A stretch of 64,000 nt of DNA from assembly GCA_964510515.1 (NCBI GenBank), contig CAZEAU010000007.1, forward strand, positions 1 through 64,000. The letters are read 5' to 3'. Positions 27,074 to 35,563 of the stretch are shown piece after piece. The number at the start of each line of letters is the position of its first letter. Position 1 is the first letter of the stretch. The DNA is from SURF-21 sp964510515. GTDB lineage: Bacteria; Actinomycetota; Geothermincolia; Geothermincolales; RBG-13-55-18. The notes under the pieces are model-generated. The model made no database searches and had not been told where the DNA came from. It saw only the letters and a list, made by a program, of their open reading frames with translations. The position numbers were made by a program, and so were the translations under genes.

Positions 27074-27945
27074 ATACCGCTCCTCTTGGCGATCATGTCC
27101 GCGATAAGCCCCAGGACCAGGACCTGCAGCCCGCCCAGGAGCAGGATGACCGTGCTGGGGGTTATGTGCCAGCTGTAGCGCACGATATCCGCGACCATCT
27201 TGCCCAGCCCGACGAGCAGGAGGAGCAGCCCCAGGGGCAGGAATATCTTGAGCGGGCTGAACCAGGTCACGGTGCGGAAGATGGTCATGATATAGCTGCC
27301 GGTATCCCGTATGGGATGGAAGGTGGACCTGCCCTTGCGGGGGTAGTATTGGATATCGGCGTACTTCACGGGGTGACCGTTGTTGAGGAAGGCCAGGGTG
27401 ATGGTGCTCACCCAGGAGTGCCCGTGCGGGAGCATGTGCAGATAGGGCAGGGCGGTCTCCCTGCGGATGGCCCGCAGGCCCGAGTTGAGGTCCGGTATCC
27501 GGGCCCCGCTGATGAACTCCGCCAGTTTGCGGATGAAGAACTTGGCCGGCACCCGCAGCAGCTTCAGCGTCCCCGCCTCCCTGGCGCGCGCACCCACCAC
27601 CATCTCGCAGCCGTCCAGCTCCCCGACCAGGCGCGGGATCTCCCGCAGGGGGTAGGTGCCGTCACCGTCGGAGATGACCACGACCTCTCCCGCCGCCCTC
27701 CTGATCCCCGTGGTCCTCGCCTGCCCTCCCCCCATGTTATAGGGATGGCGCACCAGGGTGACCTCCGGGAAGGAGGCCGCTATCTCGGCCGTCGCGTCCG
27801 TCGACCCGTCGTCCACCACGATGATCTCCCACTCCCAGTCCGTGGCCCGCAGGGTATCTATGGCCGTGCGCAGGTCGCCGCCTATCGCCTCTTCCTCGTT
27901 GAATACCGGGAAAATGAGGCTAACCTTCAAGCTCAACCCCGTCAC
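27070..27945 (-). CDS. GT2 glycosyltransferase, dolichol-phosphate-mannose-synthase-like
   Basis: 291 aa. The GT-A catalytic domain (1-230) has SLIFPVFNEEEAIGGDL, VVDDGSTDATAEIA, the DxD-type SDGDGTYP and DLNSGLRAIRRETA, all characteristic of DPM1/polyprenyl-phosphate glycosyltransferases. Two C-terminal membrane segments (about 225-285) anchor it. It should transfer a sugar from an NDP-sugar to polyprenyl phosphate, making the lipid-linked donor used by polytopic glycosyltransferases such as those encoded at 35564 and 56265. Confidence 0.9.
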   Translation of the reverse strand: MTGLSLKVSLIFPVFNEEEAIGGDLRTAIDTLRATDWEWEIIVVDDGSTDATAEIAASFPEVTLVRHPYNMGGGQARTTGIRRAAGEVVVISDGDGTYPLREIPRLVGELDGCEMVVGARAREAGTLKLLRVPAKFFIRKLAEFISGARIPDLNSGLRAIRRETALPYLHMLPHGHSWVSTITLAFLNNGHPVKYADIQYYPRKGRSTFHPIRDTGSYIMTIFRTVTWFSPLKIFLPLGLLLLLVGLGKMVADIVRYSWHITPSTVILLLGGLQVLVLGLIADMIAKRSGI

Positions 27946-28098
27946 CCCAAGGGACTCTCATCACGCCCGCCTTTCCCTCCGTTTTCGCATCCTCTTTTCA
28001 CGAATACTATAACGCATCGCTCTCCCGCTTATCACTCGCTCCCCCTCCCCGCCCCGCAGCCTCCCGCCGCGGCCCTCCCGACCCGTCGCGCCGACGGG

Positions 28099-28104
28099 TA
28101 TAAT
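28099..28104 (+). promoter_or_regulatory. -10 box upstream of the rightward GT4 gene
   Basis: TATAAT about 50 bases before the predicted start at 28160. The 214-base divergent gap also holds TATAGT (28011-28006) on the minus strand, suited to the GT2 gene starting at 27945. Neither has a clear -35 hexamer. Confidence 0.4.
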
Positions 28105-28159
28105 CGTCGTGGAGCCTTGCGGCTCCGCAACGCAAGCGCGCCAGGAAGGAGGGTGGTGT

Positions 28160-29332
28160 ATGTACGGCCGCCGCGGCGCTGACGGCACGGAAGTGAGCAT
28201 GATCGGGACCCTCCCCCCCCTGAAGGGGATAAGTCCCTATTGCGCCGAGCTGACGCGCGCCCTCAGCGGGCGGACGAGGTTGGAGTTCCTGGACTTCAAG
28301 CGGCTCTACCCGGAGCGCCTCTATCCCGGCGGCACCCGGGAATCGGACCTCTATCCCATCGACCCCTCGCGGGCGGACTTCTCCCACCGCAGGATAATCG
28401 ACGCCACCAACCCCCTGACCTGGCTCAGGGCGGGGCTGACGCTGACGGGGAGGGTGGTCCACGCGCAATGGTGGACGGGGGTGCTGGCTCCCGTCTATTA
28501 CGCCGTCCTGACCGCGGCCAGGGCGCGCGGGAAAAAGGTGCTCGTCACCGTGCACAACGCCGAGCCGCACGAGGACAGGGCCATGCTCGACCGGCTGCAC
28601 CGCAGCATATTCCGCCTCGGGGACGCCTTTATCGTCCACAGCGATGCCAACGCAGAAACGCTGCGCACGCGGTTGCGCAGGGGCTCTCCCCGCATCCACG
28701 TCGTCCCCCATATCCCGTTTGCCTCCGTCGCTGACGGGGAGGGCGACATGGATGGAGGGATTGCCCGCGGGGAGCTGGGGCTGGATCGCGAGGGGCCGCT
28801 GCTGCTCTTCTTCGGCAATATCCGGGAATACAAGGGGCTCGACGTCCTCCTGCGAGCCATGCGCGAAGCGATCCGCGCCCATCCCGACCTTACGCTCATG
28901 GTGACGGGACAACCCTGGGTAAGCTGGGAGCGTTATCAGGACATCGTCCGCGAGGAGGGCATCGCAAAGCACCTGGTGACCGAGCTGTGCTTCCTGCCCT
29001 ACGAGGAGCTGCGCAAGCGCATAATCGCCTCCGACCTGGTGGTTTTTCCTTTCAAGAGCCTGGACTCGGCCAGCGGCTCCGTGCTCCTGGCGCGCGCCAT
29101 GGGCAAGCCGGTGGTGATGAGCGCCCTGCCCTCCCTCGCCGATATCGCGGGGGAGGGGGTCTTCAAAGCCGAGCCGGGCTGCCACCGCTCCCTTGCCGCA
29201 GCGATCGGGGCGGCGCTGCGCCGGCTGAAGGAATCGCCGCCCGGCGCCCCCGGGCGGCGTGGCGACCGCCCCGGAGACGGCGCCGAGGAGGTGGTGGCGG
29301 GACACCTCGAGGCCTACGCGGCACTGCGTTGA
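28160..29332 (+). CDS. GT4-type glycosyltransferase
   Basis: 390 aa GT-B fold. The N-terminal domain opens with SMIGTLPPLKGISPYCAELTRAL (acceptor-side glycine-rich loop) and the donor domain starts at about 210 with LLLFFGNIREYKGLDVLLRAM; the EX7E-equivalent region reads PFKSLDSASGSVLLARAMGKPVV, so the first Glu is replaced (FKSLDSAS rather than E..EGF..). ATG 28160 follows AGGAAGGAGGG. It is a lone rightward gene between two leftward units. Sugar and acceptor are unknown. Confidence 0.85.
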   Translation: MYGRRGADGTEVSMIGTLPPLKGISPYCAELTRALSGRTRLEFLDFKRLYPERLYPGGTRESDLYPIDPSRADFSHRRIIDATNPLTWLRAGLTLTGRVVHAQWWTGVLAPVYYAVLTAARARGKKVLVTVHNAEPHEDRAMLDRLHRSIFRLGDAFIVHSDANAETLRTRLRRGSPRIHVVPHIPFASVADGEGDMDGGIARGELGLDREGPLLLFFGNIREYKGLDVLLRAMREAIRAHPDLTLMVTGQPWVSWERYQDIVREEGIAKHLVTELCFLPYEELRKRIIASDLVVFPFKSLDSASGSVLLARAMGKPVVMSALPSLADIAGEGVFKAEPGCHRSLAAAIGAALRRLKESPPGAPGRRGDRPGDGAEEVVAGHLEAYAALR

Positions 29333-29358
29333 GCCCGCGCGCCCGCTGCGCACGGCCC

Positions 29359-29652
29359 CTATCCTTTTCCTCCCCGCCGCACCGGGACATGGGGGCCGTC
29401 CCCCCTCTCCGAAGCGCCCGGCGCGCCCCTGCGCGCAGCCCCGGCCGCGAGCACCGCCGCCGCCCCGGCGAGAAAGACGGCCGCCGGGACGATATCGAGG
29501 GGGAAGAAATAGCCCACGAAACCCGCCTTTATGCCCTCGCCCACGAGCAAGAGGCAATAAAGGACCAGCAATGCCGCGAAGGCGTCCACAGCGATGTCCG
29601 CGGCGGCCGTGCGCAGCGCGCTTAGAAGCGGCCTCCCGCCCTTTCCGCTCAT
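29359..29652 (-). CDS. Small membrane protein with two predicted TM segments
   Basis: 97 aa. Two hydrophobic stretches (about 25-45, AFAALLVLYCLLLVGEGIKA, and about 55-75, DIVPAAVFLAGAAAVLAA) are followed by a short Arg/Gly-rich tail. ATG 29652 has GGGAGGAGGAG upstream, which supports translation. It is the last gene of a leftward operon (GT4, PMT-like, anchored exoprotein). No family recognised; function unknown. Confidence 0.6.
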   Translation of the reverse strand: MSGKGGRPLLSALRTAAADIAVDAFAALLVLYCLLLVGEGIKAGFVGYFFPLDIVPAAVFLAGAAAVLAAGAARRGAPGASERGDGPHVPVRRGGKG

Positions 29653-29701
29653 TCCGACTCCTCCTCCCTTTGCCCCGGGCATCGCCGTTCGCGCGCGCCC
29701 G

Positions 29702-31222
29702 TCATCCCTTGAACAACTTGACCTCGATGGAGCGTATGCGCACCGTCTCGCCCCGCGACCCCAGGCCCGGGGCGGTGACTACCAACCGCAGCAGGTGATT
29801 GGCTATGTCGAGTTCCCGCATATCGAAATGCAGCACCTGCTCATAGGCGCCGCCGCTTCTCCCGGGAGGCGTGTAGGCAGCGAGTATGAAGGAGATGTCC
29901 TGCAGGGAGAGGTCGGGGGTGAAGGGGACGGAGCTCGGCACCAGCAGCGATTCCCGCGAGACCCCGAAGCATGAGCCCGGGGCGTGGAGGAGCAAGCCCC
30001 GTTTCGGGCTTCTCATCTCCTTTATCCCGGGCGGGAGCTCCCGCGCGATGACCTCGTCGACCTCGTCGATGCGCAGGGGCGCGACGCCGTCGATATGCAC
30101 CTCCTGCACGGCCTCGGGGAACCAGGTCACCGCGCCCACGACCCTCGCCGGCGTATACAGGGACAGGGGGCCGGAGGGGCCCAGCCCGTGCAGCTGGTCC
30201 TGGGCCACGAACAGGCTCTCCATGAAGGCCAGGTGGCGGCTCGACGTCCAGATGTCCTTGATGAGCACGTCCGCCCCGCAGCCCCACTCCAGCGCATAAT
30301 AGCCCTCGGCCAGCTCGGGAAGGCATACGCATATCTCCTGGGGGGAAGAGGTGCGGAAGCTCGCCGCGGCGTCGCCGTCGTCCTCCACGACCTGTTTGAA
30401 GATGCACTCGCCCGCGTCCAGCACCCGGAAGACGAGCGGGTCCTCCCCCGCGTACATGTTCAGGTCGTGCTTGCTGAAGCTCACCTGCAGATGCCCCTCG
30501 CGCACGTACACGCGGGCCCTGTGCTCCCCCCTCAGGCTCATGCCCACGGAAGTGCCCTCTCCCGCCGGCGAACCCTCCCCTTTGAACATCGGAGGTTCGT
30601 CCGCGTGATAGACGGCCGTTGTGGGCACGGTCGGCGCGGGCATTCCCCGATCAGAGAGGGTTTTCATGGCGTCGCTGAACTCCGTCACGGAGGAATAGGT
30701 TTTTTCCTTCTGAAGCAGGGTGACGCCACCATCCTCCACCCTTTCCCACCCCAGCGTGTTGAGGGCGGCGTTGTGCACCGGCTTGTCCTCCCGCCAGGCC
30801 GACCGGGCGCAGGTCATGCCGAGCAGCAGCTCCTCGGGGTCGCCCACGTACCTCAACCTCACCTCGGCGCGGTCAAAGGACCTGTAGGGAACGTTGAGGG
30901 AGAAGGCCGCTTCCTCGTCCGCCATCCTGGAGCCCTCTACATGGAAGTCCCTGCCGTATTCGTTCGCCCCCAGCGAGTAGGAGGCGCGCAGGGGGAGGTC
31001 GCCGCCCTCCCGCGACCCCATCTCCACCCGATACGTCAATTCCACCCCGAAGGGGGCGACGTTCAGCAGCAGCAGGGCCAGCAGGGACGCGGAGACGCCA
31101 AGGGCCATGGCGGCCCTGGCGGCCTTTCTCGCCCGCAGCCGGCCACGCCTCCCCCGGCGGCGTGGCTCCCCGGCCGCCTCCCCCTGCGCCATCTCCGTTG
31201 CCGCAGCTCCCTTATCCGTCAT
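29702..31222 (-). CDS. Membrane-anchored extracytoplasmic protein, unknown family
   Basis: 506 aa from ATG 31222, which overlaps the previous stop by 11 bases; in-frame starts at 31261 and 31279 are possible. After a basic Arg-rich N-terminus comes one membrane segment (AAMALGVSASLLALLLLNVAPFG), then about 430 residues that look extracellular and beta-rich (DAGECIFKQVVEDDG, WGCGADVLIKDIWTSSRH, VVGAVTWFPEAVQEVHIDG, VRIRSIEVKLFKG). I do not recognise a catalytic motif. Its place between a polytopic glycosyltransferase-like gene and a small membrane protein suggests a surface-glycan assembly role, which is inference. Confidence 0.7.
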   Translation of the reverse strand: MTDKGAAATEMAQGEAAGEPRRRGRRGRLRARKAARAAMALGVSASLLALLLLNVAPFGVELTYRVEMGSREGGDLPLRASYSLGANEYGRDFHVEGSRMADEEAAFSLNVPYRSFDRAEVRLRYVGDPEELLLGMTCARSAWREDKPVHNAALNTLGWERVEDGGVTLLQKEKTYSSVTEFSDAMKTLSDRGMPAPTVPTTAVYHADEPPMFKGEGSPAGEGTSVGMSLRGEHRARVYVREGHLQVSFSKHDLNMYAGEDPLVFRVLDAGECIFKQVVEDDGDAAASFRTSSPQEICVCLPELAEGYYALEWGCGADVLIKDIWTSSRHLAFMESLFVAQDQLHGLGPSGPLSLYTPARVVGAVTWFPEAVQEVHIDGVAPLRIDEVDEVIARELPPGIKEMRSPKRGLLLHAPGSCFGVSRESLLVPSSVPFTPDLSLQDISFILAAYTPPGRSGGAYEQVLHFDMRELDIANHLLRLVVTAPGLGSRGETVRIRSIEVKLFKG

Positions 31223-32912
31223 CTCCCTCTTCTCCGTCTCCGCCCCCGTGCCTCGACGCATCAGACTCCGTTCCCGCATTCCCCGGTTCCACGCGCTCCC
31301 CCTCGCTTCCGGCCATCCGCTTCAGCCTGAACACCTCCGGAGCCCCGCCGCCCTTTTTGAAGACGATGTCGTGAGCCAGCGGCTCCAGGGCGAAGCCCCC
31401 GCCCATTTCCTCCAGCTCCTGCCGGTGCCAGCGCCCGCGCTCCGGCGTACTCAGGACATAGAGCGGGCGGCCCTCCTCCAGGAGGGCGCCCAAGATGGCC
31501 GCAGCCTCCTCGCGCGCCGCCTCCTCCCCCTTCTTTATCCTCGCGGGCACGAAGACGGTGCGGGAGAGCACCATCTTCTCGAACCAGCCGTCCGAGAGGT
31601 CCACGATTATGGCCCCTCGCGGCAGCGTCCGCGCGAAATCGTCCACGGACCTGCGGCCCTCCATGTAGTCGCGGGTGTAGGACAGGCCGAAATCCGCCCT
31701 GCTGAGCAAGGAGAAGGAGGCGTAGGCATGTGTCGCGATGACCAGGAAGGTGAGCAGCGCCAGCGTGCTTCGCCGCCACGGCAACCTGCCCAGGAAGCCC
31801 GTCAGGAAAAGCGCCGCGAAGAAGGCGAGGGCGGTGAAGAGGGGGAGGAAATACCGGGTGTAGCTGGCCGCAAGCCAGTATTTGCCATAACCCCAGAAGT
31901 GGATGTTGTTGCCGTAATAATAGAACACCAGCGCCCCGGCCAGGGCGAAGAGGAGGACGTAAACGCTGCGCTCGTTCTTGATGGCATGCAGCAGGCCCAG
32001 CACCCCGAGCACGGTGAGCAGGGGGGCCACCGCGTACACGTACATCTTCCCGTTGGCGAAGAGGACCTCGAAGCCGCGAAAACGGGCGGGGTAGTTCACC
32101 AGATACTCCGCCGCCGTGGCTCCCGCCTTCTGCGGGACCCCGAACAGGCTCCCCGTGGTGACGTGGTTGAGCAGGAGGATGAGGCCGCCCAGGACCCCCA
32201 GGAACGCCAGGGAGAACAGAACGTTCTTCAGCTTGAGCTTTCTGAAGTTGCGCAGCGGCGGGAGCATGGCGAGCGCGGCGAAGACCACGAACTCGTAGCG
32301 TATCCAGATGCTCGCGGCGAAGAAGGCCGCCGCGAGCAGATAGTAGCGCAGCCGCTGCGGCCTGGCGACGGCCATGACGACGAAATATACCCCCCCCAGG
32401 GTGAAGGCGAGGGCGGGGATATTGGAGAAGAGCATATTGCTCCAATATATATAGGCCGCCGAGGAGCCTAGCAGGAGCAGGGACAGCGCCGCCGCCTTGA
32501 TCCCATAAAGCCTGCGCACGGTGAGATAGAGGAAGAGCAGCCCCGCGAGGCCGGCCAGGCTGACGATGAAGAAGGGACCCCGGTAGCCGAGCAGATTGCC
32601 CGCGCAGATGAGGAAGAAGACGCCGGGGGAATAGGGGGCCCTCATCCTCTCCCCCTCCCCCGCTTCGCTAACGTATTCGTCCAGGGCGGGCACGAAGGCA
32701 TTGGTGTCGAATTGCAGATTGAGGGGGCTCTGATACCACAGGTGGCCGCTTTCCAGCAGGACGTTGGAAAATACGTAGAGGTTCTTGTCGTCGGGATGCA
32801 GGGTCCAGCGCCCGCGGGAGAAGTTGAGCTGGTTGAAGAGCAGAAAGAAGAGCGCGAAGACCACGGCGAGCAGGGCCGCCTCCCGCCTCGACCACCGCGG
32901 CGCCTCAGACAT
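31212..32912 (-). CDS. Polytopic PMT/ArnT-like glycosyltransferase
   Basis: 566 aa. About eleven membrane segments fill residues 10-430, followed by a soluble C-terminal domain (about 440-566; RTLPRGAIIVDLSDGWFEKMVLS). The first extracytoplasmic loop carries the acidic PDDKNLY segment at the position where GT39/ArnT enzymes hold catalytic Asp/Glu. Such enzymes use polyprenyl-phosphate sugars as donors. ATG 32912 (MSEAPRWSRREAALL) overlaps the upstream GT4 stop by eight bases; the frame further upstream is a shadow of that gene. The C-terminal tail is Asp/Gly-rich. Confidence 0.82.
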   Translation of the reverse strand: MSEAPRWSRREAALLAVVFALFFLLFNQLNFSRGRWTLHPDDKNLYVFSNVLLESGHLWYQSPLNLQFDTNAFVPALDEYVSEAGEGERMRAPYSPGVFFLICAGNLLGYRGPFFIVSLAGLAGLLFLYLTVRRLYGIKAAALSLLLLGSSAAYIYWSNMLFSNIPALAFTLGGVYFVVMAVARPQRLRYYLLAAAFFAASIWIRYEFVVFAALAMLPPLRNFRKLKLKNVLFSLAFLGVLGGLILLLNHVTTGSLFGVPQKAGATAAEYLVNYPARFRGFEVLFANGKMYVYAVAPLLTVLGVLGLLHAIKNERSVYVLLFALAGALVFYYYGNNIHFWGYGKYWLAASYTRYFLPLFTALAFFAALFLTGFLGRLPWRRSTLALLTFLVIATHAYASFSLLSRADFGLSYTRDYMEGRRSVDDFARTLPRGAIIVDLSDGWFEKMVLSRTVFVPARIKKGEEAAREEAAAILGALLEEGRPLYVLSTPERGRWHRQELEEMGGGFALEPLAHDIVFKKGGGAPEVFRLKRMAGSEGERVEPGNAGTESDASRHGGGDGEEGDDG

Positions 32913-33996
32913 GCAGCACCCTCTCATAGACCTGCACGAATCGTGCCGCGACCGCCTCCCAGCCATAGCCCTTTTCCGCGGTAGCCCGCAGCGACCTGCC
33001 GATGCCCAGCCTCCTCTCGCGGTCGCGGAGGAGGGCGATGATGTTGTCCGCGAGCCCCCGGGCGTCGCCCGGCGCGTGCAGCAGGCCATGGTGCTCGGGC
33101 GGTATGACGTCCACTATCCCCGGGGCGCGGCTGGCGACGACGGGGGTGCCGCAGGCCATGGCCTCCAGACAAACGATACCGAAACCCTCGAAAAGGGAGG
33201 GCAGGCAGAAGAGGGCTACGCGATTGTACCAGAGGGGCAGCTCCTCGTCGGGCACCCGGCCCAGAAGGCTCACCACGCCCCCCAGGCCCATCTCCTCCAC
33301 CCCGCCGCGCAGCGCCTCCCGCAGCTCCCCCTCCCCCGCTATGAACACCTTGAAGCCCGGCACTTCCGCGCTCACGCGGCGGCAGGCCTCCAGCAGGGAG
33401 GGGAGCCCTTTTCTCTCGCACAGGCGGCCCACGAAGAGCATGCTGTTCTCCATCCTCTCCAGCCCCAAGGGACGAAAGAGTCCGGTATCGACGCCCACGG
33501 GTATGACGCTGACCTTATCCTCCGCTATGCCGTAATCGCGGACGAGGCTCTCCCGGGTGGTGCGGGAGATGGACACTATATGGGTGGCCCTGCGATAACC
33601 CGCGCCCTCCGCGCGGGCCAGGGCGCGGTAGATGCTTCTCCCCAGGTATGCGCGCTGCTGGTGGTAGGTGTGATTGGCGACATAGATGACGGGCACCGCG
33701 GGGTCTCGCAGCAGTATGACCCCGCCCGGGCCGCCGTAGATCTGCAGGGCGTCCGGGCCCATCCCGCCCAGCAGCGCGGGAAGCCTGCGGTTGGCTTTTA
33801 CGGAGAACCTCAGGGCGCCCCCCGGCCCTTCCCTCACCGGGAGGCCGATATGGCCCTCGAGCTCGTTCACGCTCCCGGAGACGACCCCGATATCCAGGCC
33901 GTGCCCCTCCCGCAGCCGGGCGTAGAGGTTGTAGGCCTCCACCCCCTGCCCCCCCCTCGCGGGGTGGAAATCGTAGCTCAAGAAGCCGATCCTCAT
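32905..33996 (-). CDS. GT4-family glycosyltransferase
   Basis: 363 aa. MRIGFLSYDFHPARGGQGVEAYNLYARL gives the N-terminal acceptor domain; the donor domain has MLFVGRLCERKGLPSLLEACRRV, the glycine-rich loop FIAGEGELREALRGG and the EX7E motif SLFEGFGIVCLEAMACGTPVVA. A nucleotide-sugar-dependent retaining enzyme such as a mannosyl- or glucosyltransferase is likely. It heads the leftward operon with 31212, 29702 and 29359. ATG 33996 fits the family N-terminus. Confidence 0.93.
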   Translation of the reverse strand: MRIGFLSYDFHPARGGQGVEAYNLYARLREGHGLDIGVVSGSVNELEGHIGLPVREGPGGALRFSVKANRRLPALLGGMGPDALQIYGGPGGVILLRDPAVPVIYVANHTYHQQRAYLGRSIYRALARAEGAGYRRATHIVSISRTTRESLVRDYGIAEDKVSVIPVGVDTGLFRPLGLERMENSMLFVGRLCERKGLPSLLEACRRVSAEVPGFKVFIAGEGELREALRGGVEEMGLGGVVSLLGRVPDEELPLWYNRVALFCLPSLFEGFGIVCLEAMACGTPVVASRAPGIVDVIPPEHHGLLHAPGDARGLADNIIALLRDRERRLGIGRSLRATAEKGYGWEAVAARFVQVYERVLHV

Positions 33997-34338
33997 GCCA
34001 TGCTGCTCCCTGCCCCGGGCTCCTCGGCATCGCCGGTTAAGCTGCTGCTTTGCCCACGCCGACCTCGCCGTCCTCCGCGCCATTCGCGCCCGCGAGGCGC
34101 CCGGCGCCCTCTTTGGCTCCTGCGAGCGCCGACCCGCGGCGGGCACATGGGCAATTATAGCACCGCCCCTGGTGGCGTTGATTAGCCGCGCCATCTTGTT
34201 TATCTTGAGACTACCGGCGCCGGAAGGGGGGCGGTGAGGCCGTCCCGCCCGGGCCGGAGAGCTGCGGCGCTGCACTAGCCGGGTGGTCCGGGCGGCGAAG
34301 ACGTCCGGGGGCCCGACCGCGGGAGGAGGCGGGAGGAC
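33997..34338. other. Divergent intergenic region
   Basis: No gene supported. A minus-strand TATAAT at 34159-34154 could serve the GT4 operon starting at 33996, with a leader of about 150 bases. The rightward gene at 34339 has GGAGGAGGCGGGAGG directly upstream. No structured leader was recognised. Confidence 0.5.
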
Positions 34339-35517
34339 ATGAGGATCTTGTTCATCTCCACCCTGGGGACCGGCTACCGGGGAGGCGGCAATATCTCCTC
34401 CGACCTGATGGCGGCGTCCCTGCGTGACCACGGCGTGGAGGTGGTGTGCGAGTTCATCCGCAAGCCGCAGCCGAAGAGCATCCTCGACCGCTTCCTCGCC
34501 CGTATCCCCGAGGGGTTCTTCAACACCCAGACCCCGCTTCTGGACCTCCTTATTGCGCGCCGCATCCGGCAGCACGTGCGGGAGCACCGCCCGGATATCG
34601 TGGACATACAGGACCGGTTCTCCCTCACCGCGGCATCGCGATACGACCTGGGGCCGGTGATCAAGGTCTTCACCGTCATCGACGACCTCTCCCGTACGCA
34701 GCTGGAGGCGTCCTTCCGCTCCTGGAGGCTGTTCCTGCTGGAGCTCAAGCGGAGGTCGGCGCTGGCCTGCCTGCGGCGCGAGGACTTCGTCCTGGCCAAC
34801 AGCCGGCACACAAGGGAGATGCTGTTGGAGCACGGCGTCCCCACGGAGCGCATCGCCGTCATCTACCACTCCCTGCCGCCGAGAGAATGGTACTCCGAGG
34901 CGCGGGAGGGCGAGGCCGTGGCGAAACGGGGCGGCGCCCCCGTGGTGAGGTTTCTCATGCCGGGAAGGATCGCGAGGGAAAAGGGCTCCGTCGAGGTCCT
35001 GGAGTGCATGGCCGCGCTCAACCGCGATGGTTTGGGGGGCGCATACGAGGTGGTCATGGTCGGGAGGGGGCCGCTCGCCGCATGGGCAAAGGAGACAAAG
35101 GGAAAGAGGGGGCTGGACAATCTCCGCATCCTCCCCCCCGTGCCCATCGGCGAGATGTACGGCTACTACCGGCGCGCCGACGCCGTGCTCATGCCGACCC
35201 TGTGTTACGAATCGTTCGGCCGGGTGGCGCTGGAGTCCCTTCTCCTGGGCGTGCCTCTCATCGTCAATCCCCGCGGGGGCGTGAAAGAGGTGGTGGAGGG
35301 ACTCGAGGGCGGGTGCATGTTCGTGCGGGACCGCGAAGAGCTGGAGCACGCCATGAGGGAGACGCTGCGGCATCCCCGCCTCCTGGGGGAGATGTCCGCT
35401 TTCCTCGAGGCGAACGCGGGCCGCTTACGGGAGAGGTTCAGCCACGAGAGGTTGCGCGCCGCCTACGAGAGCTATTACCGGGAACTCATACAGGGGCCGC
35501 CGTCTTGCCGGCGCTGA
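34339..35517 (+). CDS. GT4-family glycosyltransferase
   Basis: 392 aa GT-B protein. It starts MRILFISTLGTGYRGGGNISSDLMAASL; the donor domain has VRFLMPGRIAREKGSVEVLECMAAL, MVGRGPLAAWA and the EX7E-type segment CYESFGRVALESLLLGVPLIVNPRGG, where ESFG replaces the commoner EGFG. A strong GGAGGAGG precedes the ATG. It is a single rightward gene between two leftward operons; substrate unknown. Confidence 0.92.
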   Translation: MRILFISTLGTGYRGGGNISSDLMAASLRDHGVEVVCEFIRKPQPKSILDRFLARIPEGFFNTQTPLLDLLIARRIRQHVREHRPDIVDIQDRFSLTAASRYDLGPVIKVFTVIDDLSRTQLEASFRSWRLFLLELKRRSALACLRREDFVLANSRHTREMLLEHGVPTERIAVIYHSLPPREWYSEAREGEAVAKRGGAPVVRFLMPGRIAREKGSVEVLECMAALNRDGLGGAYEVVMVGRGPLAAWAKETKGKRGLDNLRILPPVPIGEMYGYYRRADAVLMPTLCYESFGRVALESLLLGVPLIVNPRGGVKEVVEGLEGGCMFVRDREELEHAMRETLRHPRLLGEMSAFLEANAGRLRERFSHERLRAAYESYYRELIQGPPSCRR

Positions 35518-35563
35518 ACAACCCCCCGCGCCTGCGCGCACAGAAGGCGGTATCTATCCCGCT

